Assembly (NCBI GenBank): GCA_913055905.1
Contig: CAJXLB010000004.1
Location: forward strand, 62,001-126,000
Reading direction: 5' to 3'
DNA length: 64,000 nucleotides
DNA from: an uncultured Winogradskyella sp.
Lineage (GTDB): Bacteria > Bacteroidota > Bacteroidia > Flavobacteriales > Flavobacteriaceae
Below the pieces are notes generated by a model, which saw nothing but the letters and a program-made list of their open reading frames with translations, was not told the origin of the DNA and searched no databases. The position numbers were made by a program, and so were the translations under genes. Positions 57,201 to 64,000 of the stretch are shown here, in pieces. Numbering within the stretch: position 1 is the first letter of the stretch; the number at the start of each line of letters is the position of its first letter.

Positions 57201-57398
57201 TTTTTAAAACCTATGGCTATTTCTATAACCTTTGGAATAGCATACGCCACAGTCCTTACGCTACTAGCGCTACCTTTGTTACTCTCCATTAGCAATAATA
57301 TTAAGGTAGGAGCCAAATGGCTGGCGAGTGGAAAAACCATAACGAAAGAAGAAGTAGAACGTGCAGTTATTGAACAACATGAGCAGGCTGAAGTATAA
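54201..57398 (+). CDS. RND efflux pump, HAE-like permease
   Basis: 1065 residues, the usual length of AcrB/HAE pumps. Twelve membrane helices with two large periplasmic loops. The proton-relay region is in the fourth helix: FGMIIVIGILVDDGIVIAENI (Asp-Asp pair). Typical boxes are ITYPGASPQEIEEGVV, SVDITVTSTNN, and ALIGIMVNDGLVLIGKFN in the second half. It exports toxic compounds or envelope material using the proton gradient; substrate unknown. The first helix region begins MRKIIAFFIRYHVAVNI. The TolC gene overlaps its end by 20 bases. Confidence 0.95.
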   Translation: MRKIIAFFIRYHVAVNILIGAFFVFGILGFSALKSSFFPLVDSKIITITITYPGASPQEIEEGVVLKIEDNLKGLRGIDRVTSVSNENGGTITVEIEKGENIDFMLLEVKNAVDRVPSYPADMEPLIVAKREEVRQTISFAVSGENIPLATLKQIARQIENDLRGIQGISQVEISGFPAEEIEIAVNENNLLAYDITFTDVALAVGQSNILVTGGNIKTDKEDYLIRANNRSYYGDELSNIVIKATPSGKTVRLKDVAIIRDRFSETPNATYFNRELSVDITVTSTNNEDLVSSAQKVKDYIEQFNQKYTNVRLDVVRDLSITLEQRTQLLFENALAGIILVLIFLSLFLNTRLAFWVAFGLPISFLGMFMFAGQFDVTINVLSLFGMIIVIGILVDDGIVIAENIYQHYERGKKPIQAAIDGTLEVIPPVVSAIITTLLAFSTFLFLDSRIGEFFSEVSVIVILTLTVSLIEALIILPAHLAHSKALRAKNGQDEPQGIKRFFAKMRAINKLGDRIMSFNRDRIYAPCLRFVLEYKLLALSIFIALLIFTLGAVGGGIISVTLFPRIASDQVAVTLDMPNGTNERITDSIISMIEDKVDIVNAEFTEEYLQETDKELVENVIKTINSSSSAALRINMLPGEERPDEITSILVANRLRELVGPVVGVERLIFGSGSNFGGSPISVSLLSNNIAELKAAKAELKEIMASNPALKDVEDNDPAGIKEIRLQLKQSAYLLGLDLRTVMNQVRAGFFGVQAQRFQRGQDEIRVWVRYDRTNRASINDLDGMRIRTPSGDRVNLRDIAEYSIERGDVLINHLEGQREIQVSADMKEANASNTDIMADLRENIIPQLQSKYPTISASFEGQNREREKLTRSLKSAGLVIILLIYATIAFTFRSYSQPLLLIVLIPFSLTAVAWGHLLLGFPLNILSLLGIIALIGIMVNDGLVLIGKFNSNLKEGLHFDRALIEAGKSRFRAIFLTSLTTIAGLAPLLLEKSRQAQFLKPMAISITFGIAYATVLTLLALPLLLSISNNIKVGAKWLASGKTITKEEVERAVIEQHEQAEV

Positions 57399-58704
57399 AT
57401 ATCTTTTATGTTTTGCAGCATTGCTGCTAGTGATAAAATTGGGATCGCAGAATAAATTAACCCCTTCTGAGGCAATCACATTGGCCCTCGAGAATAATTA
57501 TGGCATAAAAGTGGCCAAAAATACGGTGGAGGTTGCAGAAAACAATAAAGACGTATTAAACTCTGGTTATCTACCAACGGTTACAGGTAATGCAGGTGCG
57601 GTTTACAATAGAGATAATATTACGGCCCAATTTGCAAATGGAGATAACGCCACTTTAAACGGCGCAGAGAGTTCTAGATATAATGCAAATGTAAACCTGA
57701 ATTATACCTTATTTGATGGTCTAGGACGTCTTTACGATTATAAGCGCCTGAAGGAAGAATATAAATTGACCGAATTGGAAGCTCGTGAAACTATAGAGAA
57801 TACCATTTCGCAACTACTAACGGTTTATTATGATGTGGCAAGACGCTCGGAAAACTTGAAGTCCTTAAAGGAAACGCTTGCTATATCAAAAAACAGGCTC
57901 AAAAGAGCAGAATACCAGTTTGATTATGGGCGAAACACCAAACTGGATGTCTTAAATGCTGAGGTTGACATCAACAACGATAGTATCAACATCATCAACG
58001 CCCAGCAAAACTTAATCAATGCAAAACGAGATCTCAATTTTGTTACAGGTAATGCCATTGCTAACGAATTTGAAGTAGATACTACCATCACCTTTTTAAT
58101 GAATTTAAATAAAGAGGAGTTATTGAATAAATTGTATGCTAATAATGTTAACCTTCTTCAGAACCAGCAGAACATAAATATCAATGAATTTACGCTTAAA
58201 GCCAATAGGTCTGGATATTTGCCTTCCATAGGACTTACCGGAACTTACGGTTGGAATGAAAACAACAATAACGCAGCAGCCTTCGTCGCTGTTTCAACCA
58301 ATGTTGGGCTATCTGGTGGACTGAACCTTACTTGGAATTTATTTGATGGTGGCAGTACGATAACACAAGTAAAAAACGCCAAAATTAATCTGGAAAACCA
58401 GAAATTACAGCAAGAAGAGTTAAGGTTGGATATAGAGCGAAATTTTAATAATACATGGGACGACTACCAAAATAAGCTCAAAATATATCGCGTCCAGGAG
58501 GAAAATATTAAAACGGCCAAGAATAATTTTTTAAGAACCGAGGAAAAGTTTAAGTTGGGACAGATAATTTCTATAGAATTCAGGCAAGCCCAGTTGAATC
58601 TATTAACAGCCGAATTGAGCAGAAATCAGGCCAAATACGATGCTAAACTAGCTGAAATAGCAGTGTTACAGATTTGTGGCGAACTATTGAATGTTGAACT
58701 CTAA
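57379..58704 (+). CDS. TolC-family outer-membrane efflux channel
   Basis: 441 residues from the ATG at 57379, overlapping the pump gene by 20 bases. Signal peptide (LLCFAALLLVIKLGSQ), then two outer membrane efflux protein (OEP) repeats, each a long helical hairpin with beta strands: LTPSEAITLALENNYGIKVA at the start and SGYLPSIGLTGTYGWNE in the second. Asn/Gln-rich helices form the periplasmic tunnel. Completes the tripartite pump. A GTG six codons earlier is also open but less likely. Confidence 0.93.
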   Translation: MSRLKYKYLLCFAALLLVIKLGSQNKLTPSEAITLALENNYGIKVAKNTVEVAENNKDVLNSGYLPTVTGNAGAVYNRDNITAQFANGDNATLNGAESSRYNANVNLNYTLFDGLGRLYDYKRLKEEYKLTELEARETIENTISQLLTVYYDVARRSENLKSLKETLAISKNRLKRAEYQFDYGRNTKLDVLNAEVDINNDSINIINAQQNLINAKRDLNFVTGNAIANEFEVDTTITFLMNLNKEELLNKLYANNVNLLQNQQNININEFTLKANRSGYLPSIGLTGTYGWNENNNNAAAFVAVSTNVGLSGGLNLTWNLFDGGSTITQVKNAKINLENQKLQQEELRLDIERNFNNTWDDYQNKLKIYRVQEENIKTAKNNFLRTEEKFKLGQIISIEFRQAQLNLLTAELSRNQAKYDAKLAEIAVLQICGELLNVEL

Positions 58705-58705
58705 T

Positions 58706-58713
58706 TACCTTTG
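58706..58713 (+). promoter_or_regulatory. Promoter-like -7 element directly before the CPXCG gene
   Basis: TACCTTTG, exact TAnnTTTG match, only 2 bases before the GTG at 58716. If functional it would make a transcript starting at or just inside the start codon; it may also be fortuitous. Confidence 0.35.
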
Positions 58714-58715
58714 TT

Positions 58716-58898
58716 GTGCTTGAACATTTTTTTCAATGTCCTTATTGTTGGGAACAGATTTCTATGCTAATAGACCTGTCTCAGAGTGCTCAAACTTATA
58801 TTGAGGATTGTGAGATTTGCTGTAATCCTATTCAGGTTTCGGTAACTACAGCTCATAACGATATTGTCAGTTTTGAAGCCAGAAGTATTGAGCAGTAG
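58716..58898 (+). CDS. CPXCG cysteine-rich protein
   Basis: 60 residues starting at GTG 58716 (MLEHFFQCPYCWE). Two cysteine pairs, Cys8-x-x-Cys11 (CPYC) and Cys32-x-x-Cys35 (CEIC), form a probable zinc ribbon. Small CPXCG proteins are widespread in proteobacteria and Bacteroidetes; the function is unknown. GTG is needed because the next in-frame ATG would lose the first CxxC. Lies 11 bases after the TolC gene and is probably cotranscribed with it. Confidence 0.85.
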   Translation: MLEHFFQCPYCWEQISMLIDLSQSAQTYIEDCEICCNPIQVSVTTAHNDIVSFEARSIEQ

Positions 58899-58962
58899 AA
58901 ATTTTTAAAACTCTGTAAATCAAATAAATATACTTTTCAAGTATGTAGTTCATCGAAAAAAG

Positions 58963-58993
58963 TTGTTCTTTTAGCGAATAGCCTTTATATTCG
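58963..58993 (+). promoter_or_regulatory. Promoter of the LRR gene
   Basis: TTG at 58963-58965 in GAAAAAAGTTGTTCTTTT, and TATATTCG at 58986-58993 (7 of 8 to TAnnTTTG), 20 bases apart. Same layout and nearly the same -33 surroundings as the gldK promoter. Confidence 0.55.
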
Positions 58994-59029
58994 TATGTAT
59001 AATGTGCCCCTCCACATAAATCTGCTATT

Positions 59030-59875
59030 ATGAAAACTTTAAAACTAACTGTGTTATGTTGCTTGCTCTCTGTATTTACGTTTGCCAACGTTTCTCAAAG
59101 CGAAAGAGAAGCACTTCTAGCACTTTACAATTCTACCAATGGTGCCTCTTGGACAAATTCATGGGACTTAAACGAGCCAGTTAACACTTGGTTTGGTGTC
59201 ACTGTAGAACAAGACAAAGTTGTAGCTATTGAGCTAATGTTCAATAATCTCGAAGGTGAGATTCCTAATGAGCTTTCGCAGTTAACGGCTTTAAGGGTTC
59301 TCAATCTGTCATTCAATAAACTTTCAGGTCAATTGCCAGTAGCACTAACTGAATTAACAGCGCTTCAAGAATTAAAATTATTTTCGAATAGATTAAACGG
59401 AACTATTCCATCATCAATAGGAAATCTCAAGAATTTAAAGGCGTTAGAGCTCTACAATAATTCCATTACTGGTGAGATACCAGAATCCATAGGGCAATTA
59501 TCTCAATTGGAAGCGCTTATCTTAAGTAGTAATCAACTCATGGGAAAACTCCCTAGCACACTTTCAAATCTTAAGACCCTAAAGGTGTTAAGCCTTTTTG
59601 ATAACAAATTATTTGGTACGATTCCGTCAACTGTAGGTGAATTGCAGCAATTAGAAGAGTTGGTCTTATCAAATAATGCCTTTTATGGTACCTTACCAAA
59701 TGAATTAGCTCAATTAAATAACTTAAAGACATTGCTGCTTAGCAATAATGGATTCAAAGGAAATTACGCCCATTTAAAGGAAGAACTACCTAACATAGTT
59801 GATTTTGATTTAGACAAATCAAACATGGAAGGTGTGTTGGTTACTCTTGACGAAGAAACCGGAAACGACAACTGA
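59030..59875 (+). CDS. Secreted leucine-rich-repeat protein, plant-type repeats
   Basis: 281 residues. Signal peptide (about 1-19, LSVFTFANVS), an N-terminal cap like plant LRRNT (REALLALYNSTNGASW, then NTWFGVTV), and about seven 24-residue repeats of the form LxxLxxLxLxxNxLxGxIPxxLGxL (about 65-250), for example LKALELYNNSITGEIPESIG. The tail is acidic. No type IX sorting domain is visible. Such proteins bind other proteins at the cell surface; the ligand is unknown. Confidence 0.9.
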   Translation: MKTLKLTVLCCLLSVFTFANVSQSEREALLALYNSTNGASWTNSWDLNEPVNTWFGVTVEQDKVVAIELMFNNLEGEIPNELSQLTALRVLNLSFNKLSGQLPVALTELTALQELKLFSNRLNGTIPSSIGNLKNLKALELYNNSITGEIPESIGQLSQLEALILSSNQLMGKLPSTLSNLKTLKVLSLFDNKLFGTIPSTVGELQQLEELVLSNNAFYGTLPNELAQLNNLKTLLLSNNGFKGNYAHLKEELPNIVDFDLDKSNMEGVLVTLDEETGNDN

Positions 59876-59901
59876 TTTTAATTTTGGTTGAACATTAATT
59901 G

Positions 59902-59937
59902 AATAGCGCTCAGACCCGTTTTGAGCGTTATTTTTTT
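59902..59937 (+). terminator. Terminator of the LRR gene
   Basis: AATAGCGCTCA / TGAGCGTTATT stem (one G-U pair), 9-base loop, then a run of Ts to 59937. Confidence 0.85.
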
Positions 59938-59948
59938 GGCAAATTCTC

Positions 59949-59978
59949 TTGTAGAAACTAAAAACCATTGTATATTTG
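59949..59978 (+). promoter_or_regulatory. Promoter of the initiator tRNA
   Basis: TTG at 59949-59951 and TATATTTG at 59971-59978 (exact TAnnTTTG), 19 bases apart, 10 bases before the tRNA. It is the clearest full promoter in the window. Confidence 0.75.
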
Positions 59979-59988
59979 CAGTCCACAT

Positions 59989-60061
<73 letters not shown>

Positions 60062-60067
60062 CAAAGA

Positions 60068-60096
60068 AAACCAGTTGTTTAGCAACTGGTTTTTTT
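60068..60096 (+). terminator. Terminator of the tRNA
   Basis: Perfect 10-bp stem AAACCAGTTG/CAACTGGTTT, loop TTTAG, then TTTT. Begins 7 bases after the tRNA. Confidence 0.9.
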
Positions 60097-60146
60097 ATGC
60101 CCTTATTTTTCCACTTACAATGTTTACAGAACTACAATACGTGAAA

Positions 60147-62861
60147 TTATCCTGTTCCCTTCAATCCACCCGAAATGGCATTTACTAACAACAATAACCT
60201 TAATAAATAGGTTTCGCTCAGTTCTGGATTGGTGTCCCTAATCTCACGCCATTTTATCAGGTATTCAATCTGAATGTCGTGAAGCCTATTCAAGGCCTCT
60301 GTTCTCAAATGGATATTATCAAGTTTTGTGACCCTTCGTTTGCTTCTTGACCCTTTGAGCAAGTCTTCTACGCTTTCCAGAGACGAATCGTAATCGTTAG
60401 ATATTAAGTTCATGAGTTCTGATCTAACCTCGTCATCTTCGAATAATTTTGCAAACCTCCTCATAATAACTCTGTCAGAATCCAAAAGGTTGGATTCTAT
60501 TTGGATTAATGCATATTTGAGGAAATACCAGTCGTTAGACAATTGCTGAAGGCGTTTAAAATCTTTAGGATGCTCTTTTCTATATTGGCTTAAAGCCGTC
60601 CCTAGACCAAACCAGCCGCTGATATTGAAACGCGATTGGTTCCAGCTGAAAACCCAAGGGATAGAGCGCAGGTCTTCCAAAGACCGTTGTCCTGTGCGCC
60701 GTGCTGGTCTAGAGCCTATTTTGCTCTGCTCCAAAACATCTATGGGTGTTGCCTTGGAATAGAATTCTATAAATTTTGGATGGTCCAATAATTGTCTATA
60801 GGTCTTTCTGGCCAAAACAACCAAGTTGTCCATTATTTTATAGAGTTGCTCATCTTTAGAAGGTTTTGCAGGTATCATGGCCTGACGTGCTGTTCCCGCC
60901 ACAAACATTTCTAGATTGTAAGTGGCTGTGATGAGATTGGCAAATTGGTTGGCAATGGTTTCGCCTTGTATGGTCATTTTAATTTTTCCACTCATAGAAC
61001 CTGGCGGCATACTGTCTAAAAAGCGATGGATTTTACCTCCACCACGACTAATGGTGCCACCACGGCCATGGAAAAAACAAAGTTTTACACCAAGTTCCGT
61101 GGCTGTCTTTGTTAGGTTTTCTTCAGCTTTGTAAATGTTCCAGCGACTGGTTAAAATGCCACCATCCTTGTTGCTATCACTATAGCCTAACATCACTTCT
61201 TGGATGAATTCTTCTGAGCCTTTTCGCTGCTTCTTCATCACTGGATGATTTAAAAAGGCGCTTAATATTTCTGGACCTGCCATAAGATCATCGATGGTTT
61301 CTAACAAGGGTACAACGGGCAGTTTAGCATCTCTAAGCCCAACTTCGCGTAAAAGAATAAAGACCAGCAGTAGATCGCTGAGGCTTCTGGTCATACTAAC
61401 AATAATGGAACCGATTCCTTCTTTGCCATAACGGTCTATATAGGATTTAACTTCCGTCAAATAGCCTAAGACATTATCAGCTTCAGTACCACATGAGGTG
61501 CCTGCTACCAGAAATGGACGATTACTATTAAGTTCTTCATTTAAAAAAGCTAAGCGCTGCTCTTCGCTCCAACTCCCATAATCATAGTCTTTTCGACCAG
61601 AGGCTTTTAAGATTTGGCTAATGGCTTTTTCGTGATAGGCACTATTGTTTCTAATATCTAGCTTCGCCAAATGAAACCCAAAACAATCAACCAGGCGCTC
61701 TAGTGGAAATAGATATTGTTTAGCTAGGCGTTTAGAGTCGATGTCAATAAGCGTAGCTCTTAATAATTTTAGCTCTGTTGCTAAGTCTTTAGCTGTTTTA
61801 AAATAGCCTTTTTCGCCCAAGCTATGATTATCGGTAATGGTATTGTCTAAGCGTAGCAATAACAAGTTTATAAATTGCCGTAAAGGCTCTGAGGGATTAC
61901 GCTCTATGGCTTTTTTGCCAGCACTTCCAAAAAGTGAACCCGTTTCTTTTACATGAGCCAAAAATGGTTTTGGGAGTTCGTTACGATAGCTCGAAACACT
62001 AAGCTTTGCTCCTAAATCTAAAAGTTGAGCTTTTATCATGTTTAGGGCGGCACTTCGGTGCATTTTTAAGGTGCTGGCTGTAAATTCTGGGGTAACAAAA
62101 GGGTGGCCATCACGGTCGCCACCAACCCAACTGCCAAAGGTTATTCGCGGAAAATCTTCTGGCCATTCTAAGGCGTTCTTTGAAAAGCCAGTGCTTTCCC
62201 ATGCATTTTGCAGTCTTTTGTCTGCTAAACTCAAGGCTTTTGGGTACACATTTTGAAAATAATGCATGAGGTTGTTGCGTTCATCTTCGAGGCGAGGCTT
62301 TTGAAGATAAATCTCTCCTGTTCGCCACCAGCGCTCCATGATAGCGATGATATCTTTTTTTAAGGTATTCTGCTCAGAGGGTGTCCAGTTAGGATTCTCT
62401 TTTTTCACTAACATTAAATACAGTTCCCTGTGAATTTCCAAGACTGTCAAACGCTTCGCTTCCGTTGGGTGCGCGGTAAGCACAGGAATGACATTGACCT
62501 CTTTTAATTTCCTAAGGATTTCTTCTTCCGTGATGCCCTGATTTTTCCATTGGTGCAAGGTTTCGCCCCAAGACCCTCTTATGGCTTCAATACCAAAATG
62601 AGTTTCTGTCTTTCTTCGGTATTGTGCGGCAGCATTCTCTTCTGCCAAATTCAATAGCTCAAAACAAATTCCAATGGCTTGTGTTATACGCTCACTGGCT
62701 ATATCGGTTGCTTTACCAGTTGTTTCGGTTCCAAAAGGAAGGCTTTGAGCCAACTCCTTTTCACCAACGGACTCTAGCATTTCCTTAAATAAGGCAATCA
62801 AATAGTTGAAATCTGCTTTTATTTTTTCTTGGCCTTTTTTCTGAAGTGTTTCTTTTGTCAT
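60147..62861 (-). CDS. ppc: Phosphoenolpyruvate carboxylase
   Basis: 904 residues, normal for bacterial PEPC. It fixes bicarbonate onto PEP to give oxaloacetate, refilling the citric acid cycle. Catalytic motifs are intact: VLTAHPTEAKR with His131, and FHGRGGTISRGGG with His598; also GYSDSNKDGG and the regulatory/C-terminal VNAISGGLKGTG ending (usual NTG). It stands alone, convergent to the tRNA. Confidence 0.98.
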   Translation of the reverse strand: MTKETLQKKGQEKIKADFNYLIALFKEMLESVGEKELAQSLPFGTETTGKATDIASERITQAIGICFELLNLAEENAAAQYRRKTETHFGIEAIRGSWGETLHQWKNQGITEEEILRKLKEVNVIPVLTAHPTEAKRLTVLEIHRELYLMLVKKENPNWTPSEQNTLKKDIIAIMERWWRTGEIYLQKPRLEDERNNLMHYFQNVYPKALSLADKRLQNAWESTGFSKNALEWPEDFPRITFGSWVGGDRDGHPFVTPEFTASTLKMHRSAALNMIKAQLLDLGAKLSVSSYRNELPKPFLAHVKETGSLFGSAGKKAIERNPSEPLRQFINLLLLRLDNTITDNHSLGEKGYFKTAKDLATELKLLRATLIDIDSKRLAKQYLFPLERLVDCFGFHLAKLDIRNNSAYHEKAISQILKASGRKDYDYGSWSEEQRLAFLNEELNSNRPFLVAGTSCGTEADNVLGYLTEVKSYIDRYGKEGIGSIIVSMTRSLSDLLLVFILLREVGLRDAKLPVVPLLETIDDLMAGPEILSAFLNHPVMKKQRKGSEEFIQEVMLGYSDSNKDGGILTSRWNIYKAEENLTKTATELGVKLCFFHGRGGTISRGGGKIHRFLDSMPPGSMSGKIKMTIQGETIANQFANLITATYNLEMFVAGTARQAMIPAKPSKDEQLYKIMDNLVVLARKTYRQLLDHPKFIEFYSKATPIDVLEQSKIGSRPARRTGQRSLEDLRSIPWVFSWNQSRFNISGWFGLGTALSQYRKEHPKDFKRLQQLSNDWYFLKYALIQIESNLLDSDRVIMRRFAKLFEDDEVRSELMNLISNDYDSSLESVEDLLKGSRSKRRVTKLDNIHLRTEALNRLHDIQIEYLIKWREIRDTNPELSETYLLRLLLLVNAISGGLKGTG

Positions 62862-63033
62862 TGTTTTGGTCTTGGTGTTTTAGTTTAAAATGCTCGTGCC
62901 ACGTCCAGGCACTTACACCTTTAAATATAATGGTTTTAGTTAATTTCTTTATAAAATAAAGGTTAACAATATGGTTTAAAAATTTAATTTAGGTTTTGAT
63001 GTTTTTGTAAAAATTTACAGTCAATATGCTACA

Positions 63034-63076
63034 TAAAGCAGCCTAATTGCACTATGTCAATTAGGCTGCTATAATT
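63034..63076 (-). terminator. Hairpin between the stress protein gene and ppc
   Basis: AGCAGCCTAATTG (63037-63049) and its exact reverse complement CAATTAGGCTGCT (63058-63070) with an 8-base loop: a perfect 13-bp stem. It follows the universal stress gene by about 54 bases. On the minus strand only TTTA follows, so it is a probable terminator with a weak T-run. The rest of the 262-base gap to ppc holds nothing I can name. Confidence 0.65.
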
Positions 63077-63123
63077 TAGATTTAGTTAGTATTTGAATGA
63101 CTGTTCAGGCTTGTGGTTGACCA

Positions 63124-64000
63124 TTACTGTAAGGCATAGGTCTCGGTCATGCTTCTATCTATTTCTTCTGAAGGTCTTCTTATGATTCGTTTTTTGTTGA
63201 AAACCAATAGTGGTATTGAAATGTCGTACTCCATAGTCTTAACTAGGTCCTTGTGAAGCAATTTTTCAATAAAGGATTCGCGTTGACGCTCCATCATAAC
63301 CAAAACCTCAGGGTGGTCTTTTTCTATAAACTGCTTTAAGCCAGTTTCCACATCGTCAGCACGTCTAGAAGAGAACACGATGTTAGTATACGGAATACGC
63401 AAACTCACCATGGATTTAAACCATTCCATTTTCCTGTCGTGATAATCCGCTCCCTTTCTAGGAATATGCACAATTTCTATCTGGGCATTGAACGGTTCTG
63501 CCAATTCTACCAAACGTTCAAGGGCATGTAGGTCTGATTCTTCAAAGTCTGTTGCATAGAGCAAATTAGACCAGTCCTCATAAAGCGCATAATCAGGTAA
63601 GATAAGCAGTGGTGCATGTAAGCTTGACATTAATTCATTGGCGATATTCGCTGTAAAAATACCACGTAGTGAGTATGGGTCTTTTATCCCAACAATAACT
63701 AAGTCTGCATCAATTTTAGATGCTGTTTTTATAATGGCTTCCGAAATTGAATCCGATTTTACCGCATGGTAGTTCATTTGTAAGTATCCTTCTTCTTTTT
63801 TTAGATACTTTTGGCAGTAGGTTTTAAGAATATTGTGCTGTTCTTCTTCAAAATTTTTTTGAAGCACACCTCTAGACCGCACTGTAGTTGTTACAATAGG
63901 CATTAAATCGTAAACATGGACCGCGTGAAATTCAGCATTCATTGCTTTACTCAGCCTATAAGCATATTTAAGTTCTGGCACTGATTTTTTTGCACAATCG
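63124..64000 (-). CDS. Tandem universal stress protein (start beyond window)
   Basis: The frame stays open to base 64000; the visible part is about 291 residues. A GTG at 63981 is open, but the residues before it (DCAKKSVPELKYAYRLSKAM) fit the usual USP start, a T-D-F-S-type strand then a helix, so the true start is likely about a dozen codons outside. Two UspA domains: first to about residue 140 with VGIKDPYSLRG, second from about 150 (NLLYATDFEESDLHALERL) to 275. The ATP-binding GxxGxxG motif is not evident, so the protein may not bind ATP. General stress role assumed. Confidence 0.87.
   Translation of the reverse strand, partial: DCAKKSVPELKYAYRLSKAMNAEFHAVHVYDLMPIVTTTVRSRGVLQKNFEEEQHNILKTYCQKYLKKEEGYLQMNYHAVKSDSISEAIIKTASKIDADLVIVGIKDPYSLRGIFTANIANELMSSLHAPLLILPDYALYEDWSNLLYATDFEESDLHALERLVELAEPFNAQIEIVHIPRKGADYHDRKMEWFKSMVSLRIPYTNIVFSSRRADDVETGLKQFIEKDHPEVLVMMERQRESFIEKLLHKDLVKTMEYDISIPLLVFNKKRIIRRPSEEIDRSMTETYALQ

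Noticed and set aside
56897-57475. 192-codon frame antisense to the RND pump
   Set aside because: Reverse-strand shadow of the pump's C-terminal half, with no start signals.

Overview
The window comes from a member of the Bacteroidetes, almost certainly the family Flavobacteriaceae and probably a gliding, marine-type species. The evidence is the gldK-gldL-gldM-gldN block (motor and core of the type IX secretion/gliding machinery), an exosortase-F (XrtF) pair, HYC_CC_PP, DUF1573 and CPXCG small proteins, a TonB-dependent receptor, AT-rich DNA, and promoters of the Bacteroidetes type (TAnnTTTG around -7, often without an obvious Shine-Dalgarno). The gene content is mostly chromosomal core. I see no phage, transposase, CRISPR array or rRNA, and no stretch of more than about 300 bases without a gene or RNA.

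Layout. 1-6450 (minus): a tightly packed run, read right to left: small CxxC membrane protein, family 2 glycosyltransferase, ECF sigma factor, divergent Nramp-like transporter, then (own promoter) lipA, gap, and a TPR histidine kinase cut by the window edge. 6576-8669: aquaporin Z facing a sigma/anti-sigma pair. 8861-15817: aminotransferase-murB, a retropepsin-like protease with PDZ, a DUF1573 protein, valS. 15960-17696: isocitrate dehydrogenase and a tiny PLDc_N protein, separated by a perfect hairpin. 17714-24956 (minus): rodA, PBP2, mreD, mreC, mreB (cell-elongation operon), then purH. 25101-27681: two tandem paralogous FtsX-type permeases; then a GAF protein.

28250-33111 (plus): xrtF and its partner, then a cysteine-rich probable heavy-metal set: HYC_CC_PP protein, HMA-MauE fusion, TonB receptor with a Cys-Cys plug, and a secreted HMA protein. 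33173-39878 (minus): groEL-groES, then secG, a TPR protein, lptE, a sigma-54 activator and miaB. 40026-49465 (plus): membrane protein, topA, a degenerate arginase-fold protein, gldKLMN. 49574-58898: an amino-acid-oxidase-like flavoprotein, a DUF983 protein, an ABC-F ATPase, an RND efflux trio (adaptor, pump, TolC) and a CPXCG protein. 59030-64000: a plant-type LRR protein, initiator tRNA, PEP carboxylase and a tandem universal stress protein running off the end.

How they fit together: cell envelope building and export dominate (mre-PBP2-RodA, MurB, LptE, SecG, T9SS/gliding motor, RND efflux, exosortase), with central metabolism (GAPDH, Icd, Ppc, LipA, PurH) and translation/proteostasis (ValS, MiaB, fMet tRNA, GroESL, ABC-F). 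The most promising little-described items are the cysteine-rich HMA/MauE/TonB set, the arginase-fold protein without a full metal site beside the gliding motor, the Nramp-like transporter without DPGN, and several shared promoter/operator motifs.
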